A program made the position numbers and the translations under genes. From positions 1 to 9,780 of the forward strand of contig DHPY01000049.1 of the NCBI GenBank assembly GCA_002411015.1: 9,780 nt of DNA, read 5' to 3'. This document shows, piece by piece, positions 1 to 6,633 of the stretch (position 1 is its first letter; each line of letters starts with the position of its first letter). Source of the stretch: Armatimonadetes bacterium UBA5352. Its GTDB lineage: Bacteria > Armatimonadota > Zipacnadia > Zipacnadales > UBA5352. The notes beneath the pieces are model-generated. The model worked only from the letters and a program-made list of their open reading frames with translations. It was not told the origin of the DNA and ran no database searches.

Positions 1-18
1 TTTTTCAAAGGCGCTGCA

Positions 19-1503
19 CTAGTCCGCAGCCCCGACGACGTGCTGTGCGCCGCGCTGGGTGGCCTGCAGGCCCGCTGCACGGGCGACGCTCTCCAGCGCG
101 GCCGCGGCCGGGATCGGGTCGTCGGCACGCGCGGTCACCGTGGCATCACCGGCGGCGGCGTCCACGGTGATGTTCATGCCGGACTGGCGCACGATCTCGG
201 TGACCGCTTGCCGGATGGGTGTCCCAACGAAGTTGAACTGCACCGGGCGCCGCTCAGGCGGCACGGGCGCGGAGAACTCGCCCATCCCGACGTCGAGTTG
301 CGTGTCCACGACCGGGTCCGTGCTGCGAATGCGCAGGTTGAGCGTTTGGGCGCCGGGAGCGTGCGCGAGCATCCGAACACTCAGCACCGTCTCCTGCCCG
401 GCCCTCAGCGGCCCCTCGAAGATCGTACCGTCCTCGGCGACGCCGATGAGTTCGAGCGTGCTCGTGCCCTTCACGGTCACGCGCGCCCGCGCCACGTCGG
501 CCTCCGCCTCGAGGCGAATGGTGGCCGGAACGATGGTGCCGGCGATCTTCTCATGCGGCGGGGTCACCCCGACGGTGAATGCGGTGCCCTCGCCGATGCG
601 GGCGCTGACGCCCTCGCCGGCGTCGAGATAGACCGCAAAGGCTATCTTCAGGGCGCCTCCGTCCATCGCGTCGCTGCTCCGCTCGGCCATGAGCATCGGC
701 GCGGGGCCGGCCGGTCCAGCGGGTCCAGCCGGACCCTGGGGGCCGGGCGGCGCAACCATGTCCGGTTCGATCACGGCCTCTCGCCCGCCCCCGCGTGCCG
801 GATACGCAGAGTCAGCGGCGGCCGGTTGCGGGGGCTCGGTGCTGCCGGGCTCCGCGGGGGGTGCGGGCGGAGCAGGCTCCTCCTCGGCGACCTCGGTCTG
901 CGAGCGGCGGGCTGGACGTTCAGCGCGAGCGCCGGACGCGGCAGGGGCGGGTCGGTCACGCTCAGCAGCGTGCGATGAAGTGCGCGCGGGCTGCTCAGGG
1001 GCACCATCGGTCGCGGCAGGCGGCTCAGCATCCGTCGCGGGAGCATTCGCCACCGCGGTGTCCTCGCCGGTCAGTTCGGCGGCGCGCTCTGCCGGCGCAG
1101 CCTCGGTGGTGGAGGTCCCGGGCTCATCGGTCGCGGCCCGCTCCATCACCAGGCGCTCCGGCAGTTCCCCCGGGTCCTGGTGGTAGCCATGCAGGCCGAT
1201 CGTGACCATGAGAACGGCTGCTGCGGCGGCCGCCAGACCGACGGCAACAGGCCGCCATCGACGCCACCAGACGCCGCTGGCCTCGGCCTGGACGGGGATC
1301 GCGCGGAGGCGCTCGCGCAGTTCCGCCGGCGGCTCAAGCTCAGGAAGGCTGCGCAGCGCGCCCACGATGCCGCGCATCTGCGCCAGCGCGAGGGAGCACT
1401 GTTCGCACTCGTCAAGGTGCGCCCGCACGTCGCGTTCGGCGTCGGGCGCGAGATCTCCGTTCAGGAGATCGGACAGCTTCTCCAGGCACTGCCCACAGGT
1501 CAT
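19..1503 (-). CDS. Membrane anti-sigma factor with N-terminal zinc finger and C-terminal STN-like domain
   Basis: Probably holds the ECF sigma factor encoded just upstream inactive at the inner membrane. Residues 3-36 form an anti-sigma zinc finger (zf-HC2/ZAS type): C3, C6 and H29-x3-C33-x2-C36. A hydrophobic span at about 85-104, preceded by W/R-rich residues 79-84, puts the zinc finger in the cytoplasm and the rest in the periplasm. Residues 107-285 are a Pro/Ala/Glu/Thr-rich linker containing five Gly-Pro-(Gln/Ala) triplets (254-268). Residues 285-410 look like beta-sandwich strands of unknown family. Residues 421-491 match the pattern of STN/secretin N0 domains (hydrophobic strand VQFNFVGTPI, then a helix, then NITVDAA, then a second helix). 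At 494 aa it is much longer than simple anti-sigma factors. The ATG start has GAGGA 10 bases upstream and lies 62 bases after the sigma gene. FecR-family anti-sigma factors also carry STN-like periplasmic domains, but the N-terminus here is a ZAS finger. The anti-sigma role is secure; the ligand is unknown. Confidence 0.88.
   Translation of the reverse strand: MTCGQCLEKLSDLLNGDLAPDAERDVRAHLDECEQCSLALAQMRGIVGALRSLPELEPPAELRERLRAIPVQAEASGVWWRRWRPVAVGLAAAAAAVLMVTIGLHGYHQDPGELPERLVMERAATDEPGTSTTEAAPAERAAELTGEDTAVANAPATDAEPPAATDGAPEQPARTSSHAAERDRPAPAASGARAERPARRSQTEVAEEEPAPPAPPAEPGSTEPPQPAAADSAYPARGGGREAVIEPDMVAPPGPQGPAGPAGPAGPAPMLMAERSSDAMDGGALKIAFAVYLDAGEGVSARIGEGTAFTVGVTPPHEKIAGTIVPATIRLEAEADVARARVTVKGTSTLELIGVAEDGTIFEGPLRAGQETVLSVRMLAHAPGAQTLNLRIRSTDPVVDTQLDVGMGEFSAPVPPERRPVQFNFVGTPIRQAVTEIVRQSGMNITVDAAAGDATVTARADDPIPAAAALESVARAAGLQATQRGAQHVVGAAD
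700..744 (-). repeat. Collagen-like Gly-X-Y repeat inside the anti-sigma gene
   Basis: Five consecutive triplets, GPQ followed by four GPA (residues 254-268), are encoded by non-identical codons (GGT, GGA and GGC for Gly; CCG and CCC for Pro). This suggests selection on the protein pattern rather than recent DNA slippage. The stretch sits in the periplasmic linker before the beta-rich region. It is too short to form a stable collagen triple helix alone. Confidence 0.75.
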
Positions 1504-1565
1504 CAGTCGCGTATCCTCAAGCGTCTTCCCGAATGGCTTTGCAGATGATCACGGATATGACGGCA

Positions 1566-2171
1566 CTACGCCTCAAATAGTTCCGCCCAGGCCTCCATCT
1601 CATCGCGCAGCGCGAGTCGAGCGCGGTTCAGACGGGACTTGACGGTTCCGAGCGGGATCTCCAGCACCTCGGATATCTCCTGGTAGGACAGGCCGCGGAT
1701 GTCGTAGAGGACGATGACGGTGCGGAAATCCTCGGAGAGACGCGAGATCGCGTCGTGCACGAGCGCCTGCAGTTCCCTTTGCTCAGCGGAGAGTGAGGGT
1801 TCGGCGGTGAGGTCAGGGAGATCGCGCTCGCCCGTCGGCTCGCCGTCGTCATCCTCGTCTGTCAGGCTCAGTGGTTGGCTCTTACTGCGACGGATCTCGT
1901 CGAGGCAGACGTTCATGGTGATGCGGTAGAGCCATGTGCCGAAGCTCGCGTCACCGCGGAAGGAGGGGAGTGCTTCGTAGACGCGCACGAATGTGCTCTG
2001 CGTGGCATCGGAGGCGGCGGGAGCGGTGTGCAGCATCCGGTAGGCCGTGTTGTACACGCTCCGGTAGTGAGCCTGCACGAGACGGTCGAAGGCATCCGCA
2101 TCGCCGGCTCGCGCAGCCCGGACCAGATCGGCCTCCGATCGGTTCCGCGCAGCGCCATGGTTCGGTGCCAT
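1566..2171 (-). CDS. ECF-family RNA polymerase sigma factor (RpoE/SigW-like)
   Basis: A 201-aa group 4 (ECF) sigma factor that would direct RNA polymerase to a stress or envelope regulon. Sigma region 2 spans about 28-96: DAFDRLVQAHYRSVYNTAY, then the -10-recognition helix around FGTWLYRITMNVCLDEIRR. An acidic linker (104-122) leads to region 4 at about 132-188, with the -35-binding helix-turn-helix LSYQEISEVLEIPLGTVKSR (161-180). Both core regions are complete and no extra C-terminal domain is present. I chose the ATG at 2171 over the TTG one codon earlier because it forms a TGATG overlap with the stop of the preceding pseudokinase gene. No Shine-Dalgarno lies at normal distance, so translation is probably coupled to that gene. 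The next gene encodes a ZAS anti-sigma factor, the usual partner arrangement. The exact ECF subgroup cannot be decided by eye. Confidence 0.95.
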   Translation of the reverse strand: MAPNHGAARNRSEADLVRAARAGDADAFDRLVQAHYRSVYNTAYRMLHTAPAASDATQSTFVRVYEALPSFRGDASFGTWLYRITMNVCLDEIRRSKSQPLSLTDEDDDGEPTGERDLPDLTAEPSLSAEQRELQALVHDAISRLSEDFRTVIVLYDIRGLSYQEISEVLEIPLGTVKSRLNRARLALRDEMEAWAELFEA

Positions 2172-2173
2172 CA
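2169..2173 (-). promoter_or_regulatory. TGATG stop-start overlap (translational coupling)
   Basis: The TGA stop of the pseudokinase gene (2173-2171) and the ATG of the sigma gene (2171-2169) share one base. The nearest purine-rich stretch upstream (GAGG, about 19 bases away) is too far for ordinary initiation. Ribosome re-initiation would tie sigma factor synthesis to pseudokinase translation. Confidence 0.7.
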
Positions 2174-3685
2174 AAGCATGGTCTTGAAGACCTCATCCCC
2201 CTCGATGAGCACTCTAATCTGCTTCCCCGGGCGTCCGTACGTGTCCAGCTTGATGTGGTCGCCCGGGCGGTGCAGACGGTCGTAAGTCGCCTCAAGGTCC
2301 TCGCCGTAGCCCTCGCGCACAACCACGCGCTGGAGGGCGTCCCCCTCCGGTACGACCACCTCGAGACGCCGGAAGAGCATGCGCATTGGAGCGGAGCCGT
2401 CATCGTCCTCACCAGGCAGTTCGACGACACCGAACTCGGGCCCGCCACTCACGCGCACAACCACTCCCTGGCCCTGAGCGATCCTGTTGCCCGCGGAGGG
2501 TTCCTGGTCTACGATCTCACCCTCCGATGCACTTGAGCGCTTCTTGCCCCCGTCGAGGAGTCTCAGGCCCTGCTTCTCGAGCACGTCCTCCGCCTCATCA
2601 ACGCGCAAGCCGATGACACGTGGTACCTTCACCCGGGCCGCGCCCATGCTCAGTATGAGCGTGACCTCACGCCCCTCGCGCACGCTCATTCCTGCCGGAG
2701 GCGAGGTCTCGGCCACGTGGCCTTGCTCGACCTCCTCGCGGTAGACGGAGCGGAGCGAGCCCACGCGCAGGCCATCCTGCCGCAGACGAGCCTCCGCCTC
2801 CTGACGCTCCAGGCCCGTGAGCGTGGGCACACGCACCTCGTTCGGGAACTGCCTGAGGAAGAGGAAGAGGCCAAGCGAGACGACCCCGGCGATCAGCGCG
2901 ATGGTCAGCAGGGTAGTGATGACGCCTCTGGCGGTGGTCAAGGCAATCTCCAGGCTACGGCTGCGCGCGGATGGCAGATAGGCGTGGTCCTCATCGGAAC
3001 CGGCCCGGGCAGGCGCCGGCGCAGCGGCGGAAGGCGGCGCGGTCGAGGGCTCCTGTGTGCCTAGCGCGCGATGAACCGCGTGCGCTACACGCACCGCATT
3101 GAGGCTGCGACCATCATCGAGCGCGATCAATGCCTGCCGAGCGGCCTCGCGAACGAGGTCACTGCGCTCGCCGCCCGGCGAGCGCCGCAGAAGCTCCGCG
3201 GTGAGCGTTGACCAATCTCGCACGTCCGCCGATGGCATGGCTCGTCCGCCCGCCCGCAACCCCGTCCCCGTCAGGATCAGGCGCTTGCCGTCGCAGAACA
3301 TCGTGGCGCGGGAGACGGCGCCATGGCTCTGCCCCTCACGATGGAGATAGGCCAGCGCCTCCAGCAGGCGCAGAAGTTGCATGGCGAGGGCATCGCCGCG
3401 CGGCAGCCGGCAGCGTCCGTCGTTGAGGGCCCGCGCGGGACCGATCTCCTCAATGATGCGCAGCCCCGAGCTATCCACCCGGGCCTCAACCACCCGCGCA
3501 AGCCCGGGGTGGCGCAGCAGTGCCGCGTACGCGGCGTCACTCGGAAGCGGTGACGCCGCGGCGTCCGCCGGACGGCTGATGAGCAGTCCGCGACCACCTT
3601 GCGCGTCCTGCGCGAGCCACCGCCGCCAGCCGGCGACGGCCTCCACAGAGATGAGTTTGTCATCCAGGCTGATCGCGCCGATCAC
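2171..3685 (-). CDS. Membrane pseudokinase with two PASTA domains
   Basis: A 504-aa protein with the layout of PknB/PrkC-type Ser/Thr kinases but a degenerate kinase domain. Residues 1-208 align around LLEALAYLHREGQSHGA: the HRD motif is H121-G-A123, the catalytic-loop Lys and Asn positions are S125 and T128, and DFG is GTG (140-142). There is no recognisable glycine loop or VAIK lysine. The helix-F motif SADVRDWSTL (152-161) is kept, supporting kinase ancestry. After a Pro/Ala linker comes a membrane span (about 255-277), then PASTA 1 (282-348) and PASTA 2 (349-416), each ending in a ...EG/QG..V.L/V.. strand. A beta-rich tail (435-504) with YDRLHRPGDHIKL resembles the C-terminal domain of some clostridial PASTA kinases. 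PASTA domains bind peptidoglycan fragments, so the outside part probably senses cell wall. The GTG start is supported by GAGGAAG upstream and lies 10 bases after aroKB. It is likely a signalling scaffold without phosphotransfer. Confidence 0.85.
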   Translation of the reverse strand: MIGAISLDDKLISVEAVAGWRRWLAQDAQGGRGLLISRPADAAASPLPSDAAYAALLRHPGLARVVEARVDSSGLRIIEEIGPARALNDGRCRLPRGDALAMQLLRLLEALAYLHREGQSHGAVSRATMFCDGKRLILTGTGLRAGGRAMPSADVRDWSTLTAELLRRSPGGERSDLVREAARQALIALDDGRSLNAVRVAHAVHRALGTQEPSTAPPSAAAPAPARAGSDEDHAYLPSARSRSLEIALTTARGVITTLLTIALIAGVVSLGLFLFLRQFPNEVRVPTLTGLERQEAEARLRQDGLRVGSLRSVYREEVEQGHVAETSPPAGMSVREGREVTLILSMGAARVKVPRVIGLRVDEAEDVLEKQGLRLLDGGKKRSSASEGEIVDQEPSAGNRIAQGQGVVVRVSGGPEFGVVELPGEDDDGSAPMRMLFRRLEVVVPEGDALQRVVVREGYGEDLEATYDRLHRPGDHIKLDTYGRPGKQIRVLIEGDEVFKTML

Positions 3686-3690
3686 GGTCG

Positions 3691-3697
3691 CTTCCTC
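3691..3697 (-). promoter_or_regulatory. Ribosome binding site of the pseudokinase gene, overlapping the aroKB stop
   Basis: On the minus strand GAGGAAG overlaps the TGA stop of aroKB (3698-3696), with 5 bases between it and the GTG at 3685. It decides the GTG start, since no in-frame ATG lies near. Confidence 0.65.
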
Positions 3698-5348
3698 ACA
3701 TGGTCGCCTGCTCGCCGATCACTGAGCGCAAAGCACGCCGCACAAGCTCGAGCTCCACGTCCTCAACGATCTCGAAGCTGCCGATGGCAGGCACCAGCGG
3801 CATCCGCAGGCGCCCTCCCTCGATCTTCTTGTCGCGTTCCAGTGCCTGCAAAGCGAGGGACTCATCCACGTTCCGCACCGAGTTCGGCAGCCCGTATGCC
3901 TCAACCAGCGCCTCCTGCCGGACCGCGGTGGCATGGTCGGCAAGCCCCAGCCACTTAGCGATTCGCGCCTCCGCCACGATACCCGTGCCGACCACCTGGC
4001 CGTGACGAAGGGCCCACTCGGGCGCCGCCCGCTCGAGCGCATGCCCCACGGTGTGCCCGTAGTTCAGCACTGCACGTAGCCTCTTTTCATGCGGATCCTG
4101 CTCAACAATGCCCGCCTTGATTTGACAGTTGCGGGCCACGAGGTACTCAATGACCGCGGGGTCGCGTCGAATTACTTCATCACGACGGGCCTCGAGTAGC
4201 TCAAACATATCCGCATCAAAGCAGCACGCGTGCTTGATGATCTCGCCGAGGCCCGAACGCAACTCCGAGATTGGCAGCGTCTCAAGCGTGGCCACATCGG
4301 TCACAACAGCCACTGGCTGGTGGAAGGCGCCGACGAGGTTCTTCCCGGCATCGAGATCGACGGCAGTCTTCCCCCCGATGCTGCTGTCCACCTGCGCAAG
4401 CAATGATGTCGGCAGATGAACGAGATTGATCCCGCGCATGTAGACTGCGGCGACGAAGCCTGCGAGATCGCCGACCACCCCGCCGCCCATGGCGAAGACT
4501 GTGCTTGCGCGGTCGAGGCCTGCGTGCGCGAGCGAGCCGAGGAGTGTTCCTGCGACTTCCAGACGCTTGCTGTGCTCACCATCGGGGACAGCAAGAACCG
4601 TCACATCCCAGCCTGCGGCGGCCAGGGCGCTGCGCACGGTGTCTGCGAACAGGGCGGCGATCGGCTCGCTGCTGATCAGCGCAGCTCGCGCGCCTGGCTC
4701 GCGAGGTGGCACAAGCATGCCGAGCCGGCCCAGCAGGTTCCTCCCAACCGTGATCTCATAGCGATGATCGGGCAGTTCGAGGGGGATCACTGCCTGCCCG
4801 CCAGCCAACCATCGGCCTCGGGCGTCCGCCTTGAGCGCCTGGATGATGGCATCGACGATCTCCTCGGGAGAGCGGTCGTCAGTGCTGATATGAATGTCTG
4901 CTTGCGCATAGCAGCTCTCGCGCGCGCTGAGCAGCCCCTGAACGCGGGCCAGCGGATCCTCGACCTGGAGGAGAGGCCTGCTGGTATCGGTGGCGACCCG
5001 CTTGAGGACGGTCTCGGGTGCTGCTGTCAGGCAGACGATCGGGCCGGCTGAACGCAGAGCGAACACGTTCGCCTCGCGAAGCAGCATGCCGCCTCCGGTG
5101 CTGACGACAGCGCGGGGCGGGCAGAGTGCGTCATGCAGTGCCCGGCTCTCAAGGTCGCGGAATCGCTCTTCGCCGTCTGCGGCAAAGATCGAGGCGATGG
5201 ATCGGCCTGAGGCGTCCTCGATGAGCGCGTCGGTGTCAACGAAGCTCAGCCCGAGCCGATCGGCGAGCAGTTGGCCAACCGTCGTCTTTCCCGTGCCCAT
5301 GAAGCCGGTGATCGCAATGATGTCAGCTGGCGGCTCAAGCGTCGTCAT
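3696..5348 (-). CDS. aroKB: Bifunctional shikimate kinase / 3-dehydroquinate synthase (AroK-AroB fusion)
   Basis: A 550-aa cytoplasmic fusion carrying two shikimate-pathway enzymes. The N-terminal half (10-172) is shikimate kinase, phosphorylating shikimate at the 3-OH with ATP: Walker A GFMGTGKT (15-22), shikimate-binding D38-T-D40 and F63-R-x-x-E67, GGG (85-87) and lid RPLL (124-127). The C-terminal part (about 185-550) is 3-dehydroquinate synthase, which makes 3-dehydroquinate from DAHP using NAD+ and a divalent metal: PDGEHSK (255-261), GGGVVGDLAGF (288-298), DSSIGGKTAVD (321-331), with likely metal ligands E369, H432 and H449 and catalytic H436 in NYGHTVGHALE. Both halves look intact and near normal length. 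The ATG directly follows the aroC TGA, with GGAGGGG about 12 bases upstream, so the two genes are surely co-expressed. AroK-AroB fusions are known elsewhere (Thermotoga is one I recall). The two activities are not consecutive steps. Confidence 0.96.
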   Translation of the reverse strand: MTTLEPPADIIAITGFMGTGKTTVGQLLADRLGLSFVDTDALIEDASGRSIASIFAADGEERFRDLESRALHDALCPPRAVVSTGGGMLLREANVFALRSAGPIVCLTAAPETVLKRVATDTSRPLLQVEDPLARVQGLLSARESCYAQADIHISTDDRSPEEIVDAIIQALKADARGRWLAGGQAVIPLELPDHRYEITVGRNLLGRLGMLVPPREPGARAALISSEPIAALFADTVRSALAAAGWDVTVLAVPDGEHSKRLEVAGTLLGSLAHAGLDRASTVFAMGGGVVGDLAGFVAAVYMRGINLVHLPTSLLAQVDSSIGGKTAVDLDAGKNLVGAFHQPVAVVTDVATLETLPISELRSGLGEIIKHACCFDADMFELLEARRDEVIRRDPAVIEYLVARNCQIKAGIVEQDPHEKRLRAVLNYGHTVGHALERAAPEWALRHGQVVGTGIVAEARIAKWLGLADHATAVRQEALVEAYGLPNSVRNVDESLALQALERDKKIEGGRLRMPLVPAIGSFEIVEDVELELVRRALRSVIGEQATM

Positions 5349-6545
5349 TCACCGACTGCCCCTCCCCAACCGAGAGAGTCGCGCGAGGTAGCTCTCGTAG
5401 GCACTGAGGAGGTCGGTGACGCAGGCCCCCCCGAAGAGCTCAATAGCGGCTGAGGCGAGCACAAAGGCGAGCATCGCCTCACCCACCACTCCGGCGGCGG
5501 GCACGGCGCAGACATCGGATCGCTCTGCGTGCGCCTGCGCAGGCTGTCCGGTCCTGAGGTCTACGGATGGCAGCGGTGAGGTGAGCGTGGGGATCGGCTT
5601 CATGATGAGCCGCACCGCCACCTGCTCACCGTTGGTCATGCCGCCCTCGATCCCACCGGCACGGTTCGTCGCACGGGAAAATGGCCAGCCTGCACCTCCC
5701 CAAACCGGCCTTACGGCGTCATGGAACGCGGATCCAGGAAGATCGGCGCCCCGGAAGCCCTCCCCGATTGCGACCGCCTTGATGGCCGGAATGCCAACCA
5801 TCGCCCCAGCAATCCGCCCGTCGATCCTGGTATCCCAGGCGGTGTGGCTCCCCAATCCCGGAGGCACACCGTCCGCGACGACCTCAACCTCTCCGCCCAG
5901 GCTATCCCCCGCAGACCGGGCCTGGTCGATTGCGGTACGCATCTTCGCAGCCGCCCTCTCATCCGAACACCGAACGTCAGACTCCTCCGCAGCGGCCCAT
6001 TCGGCTGCAGTGCCTGAGAAGCTCTCGTCGCGAACCCCGCCGATACACACAGTGCGTGAGCGAACCGTAACGCCGATCTCCGTGAGCAGCGCGCGACAGA
6101 CACTACCGCATGCCACGCGTGCGGCCGTCTCTCGGGCGCTGGCACGCTCAAGCACATTGCGCATATCAGTGTGGTTGTAGCGTGCGAGGCCTGCGAGATC
6201 TGCATGTCCTGGCCGGGGGACGGACACAGCGCGCTCGCTAACCCAACCGGGAAGGGGGGCCTCCGGTGACATCTCGTCTGTCCAGTTCGCCCAATCCCGG
6301 TTCTCGACCACCATGCAGATGGGCGAGCCCAGCGTTAGCTCATGTCGAACTCCCGCGGTGAAGCGAACGCTGTCGCTCTCTATGGCCATGCGCCCACCTC
6401 GCCCGTAGCCAATCTGGCGGCGCGCGAGATCACGATCAATCCGTGCGGCGGAAAGCCGCAGTCCGGCCGGCACGCCTGACAGAACGCCTGTCAGGCAGGG
6501 ACCGTGGGATTCTCCGGCCGTAACCAGCTCAAGTGCCGAACGCAC
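5349..6545 (-). CDS. aroC: Chorismate synthase
   Basis: Converts 5-enolpyruvylshikimate-3-phosphate to chorismate using reduced FMN, the last common step for aromatic amino acids, folate and quinones. The 398-aa protein shows GESHG (11-15), GRGGRM (49-53 region), ENRDWANW (81-88), RPGHAD (111-116), the family signature NVLERASARETAARVACG (130-147), NRAGGIEGGMTNG (294-306) and RSDVCAVPAA (342-351). H14 and H114 are the expected active-site histidines. The ENRDW-type sequence belongs to the form common in Firmicutes, cyanobacteria and related deep lineages. I chose the GTG at 6545, since GGAGG ends 6 bases before it and the protein then begins close to the usual family start. The longer in-frame TTG at 6605 would place 20 extra residues across a strong hairpin. 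It is joined end to end with aroKB and lies 88 bases after pilQ. Confidence 0.96.
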   Translation of the reverse strand: MRSALELVTAGESHGPCLTGVLSGVPAGLRLSAARIDRDLARRQIGYGRGGRMAIESDSVRFTAGVRHELTLGSPICMVVENRDWANWTDEMSPEAPLPGWVSERAVSVPRPGHADLAGLARYNHTDMRNVLERASARETAARVACGSVCRALLTEIGVTVRSRTVCIGGVRDESFSGTAAEWAAAEESDVRCSDERAAAKMRTAIDQARSAGDSLGGEVEVVADGVPPGLGSHTAWDTRIDGRIAGAMVGIPAIKAVAIGEGFRGADLPGSAFHDAVRPVWGGAGWPFSRATNRAGGIEGGMTNGEQVAVRLIMKPIPTLTSPLPSVDLRTGQPAQAHAERSDVCAVPAAGVVGEAMLAFVLASAAIELFGGACVTDLLSAYESYLARLSRLGRGSR

Positions 6546-6551
6546 GAGCAA

Positions 6552-6556
6552 CCTCC
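6552..6556 (-). promoter_or_regulatory. Ribosome binding site of aroC
   Basis: A perfect GGAGG on the minus strand, 6 bases before the GTG at 6545. It fixes the aroC start and lies 8 bases beyond the 3' foot of the hairpin at 6565-6594. Confidence 0.75.
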
Positions 6557-6564
6557 ATGTACTG

Positions 6565-6594
6565 ACGAACGGCACAGCCTTCTGTGCCGTTCGT
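6565..6594 (-). promoter_or_regulatory. Perfect 13-bp hairpin in the pilQ-aroC gap
   Basis: ACGAACGGCACAG, a 4-base loop AAGG, and CTGTGCCGTTCGT pair without mismatch in the transcript. The structure lies 39 bases after the pilQ stop and 8 bases before the aroC ribosome binding site. No U-run follows it on either strand, so it is not a standard intrinsic terminator. It could be an attenuator, an RNA processing or stabilising element separating pil from aro expression, or a protein-binding operator. Confidence 0.6.
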
Positions 6595-6633
6595 GCGTAG
6601 GTCAATCCATGGCGCCGGTAGCGCCCTGGTGGT

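Noticed and set aside
1..18. Possible terminator after the anti-sigma gene
   Set aside because: The 18 bases beyond the stop show no stem; anything further lies outside the window.
40..978. Long plus-strand open frame (312 codons) opposite the anti-sigma gene
   Set aside because: Arg/Gly/Ala-rich translation without domains; it mirrors the GC-rich linker of a gene with a clear zinc finger and membrane span on the other strand.
2172..2174. TTG as the sigma factor start
   Set aside because: It adds one residue only; the adjacent ATG makes the classic TGATG overlap.
2180..2192. Palindrome ggtcttgaagacc near the sigma factor start
   Set aside because: A 6-bp arm with a 1-base centre inside coding sequence cannot form a hairpin and is weak evidence for an operator.
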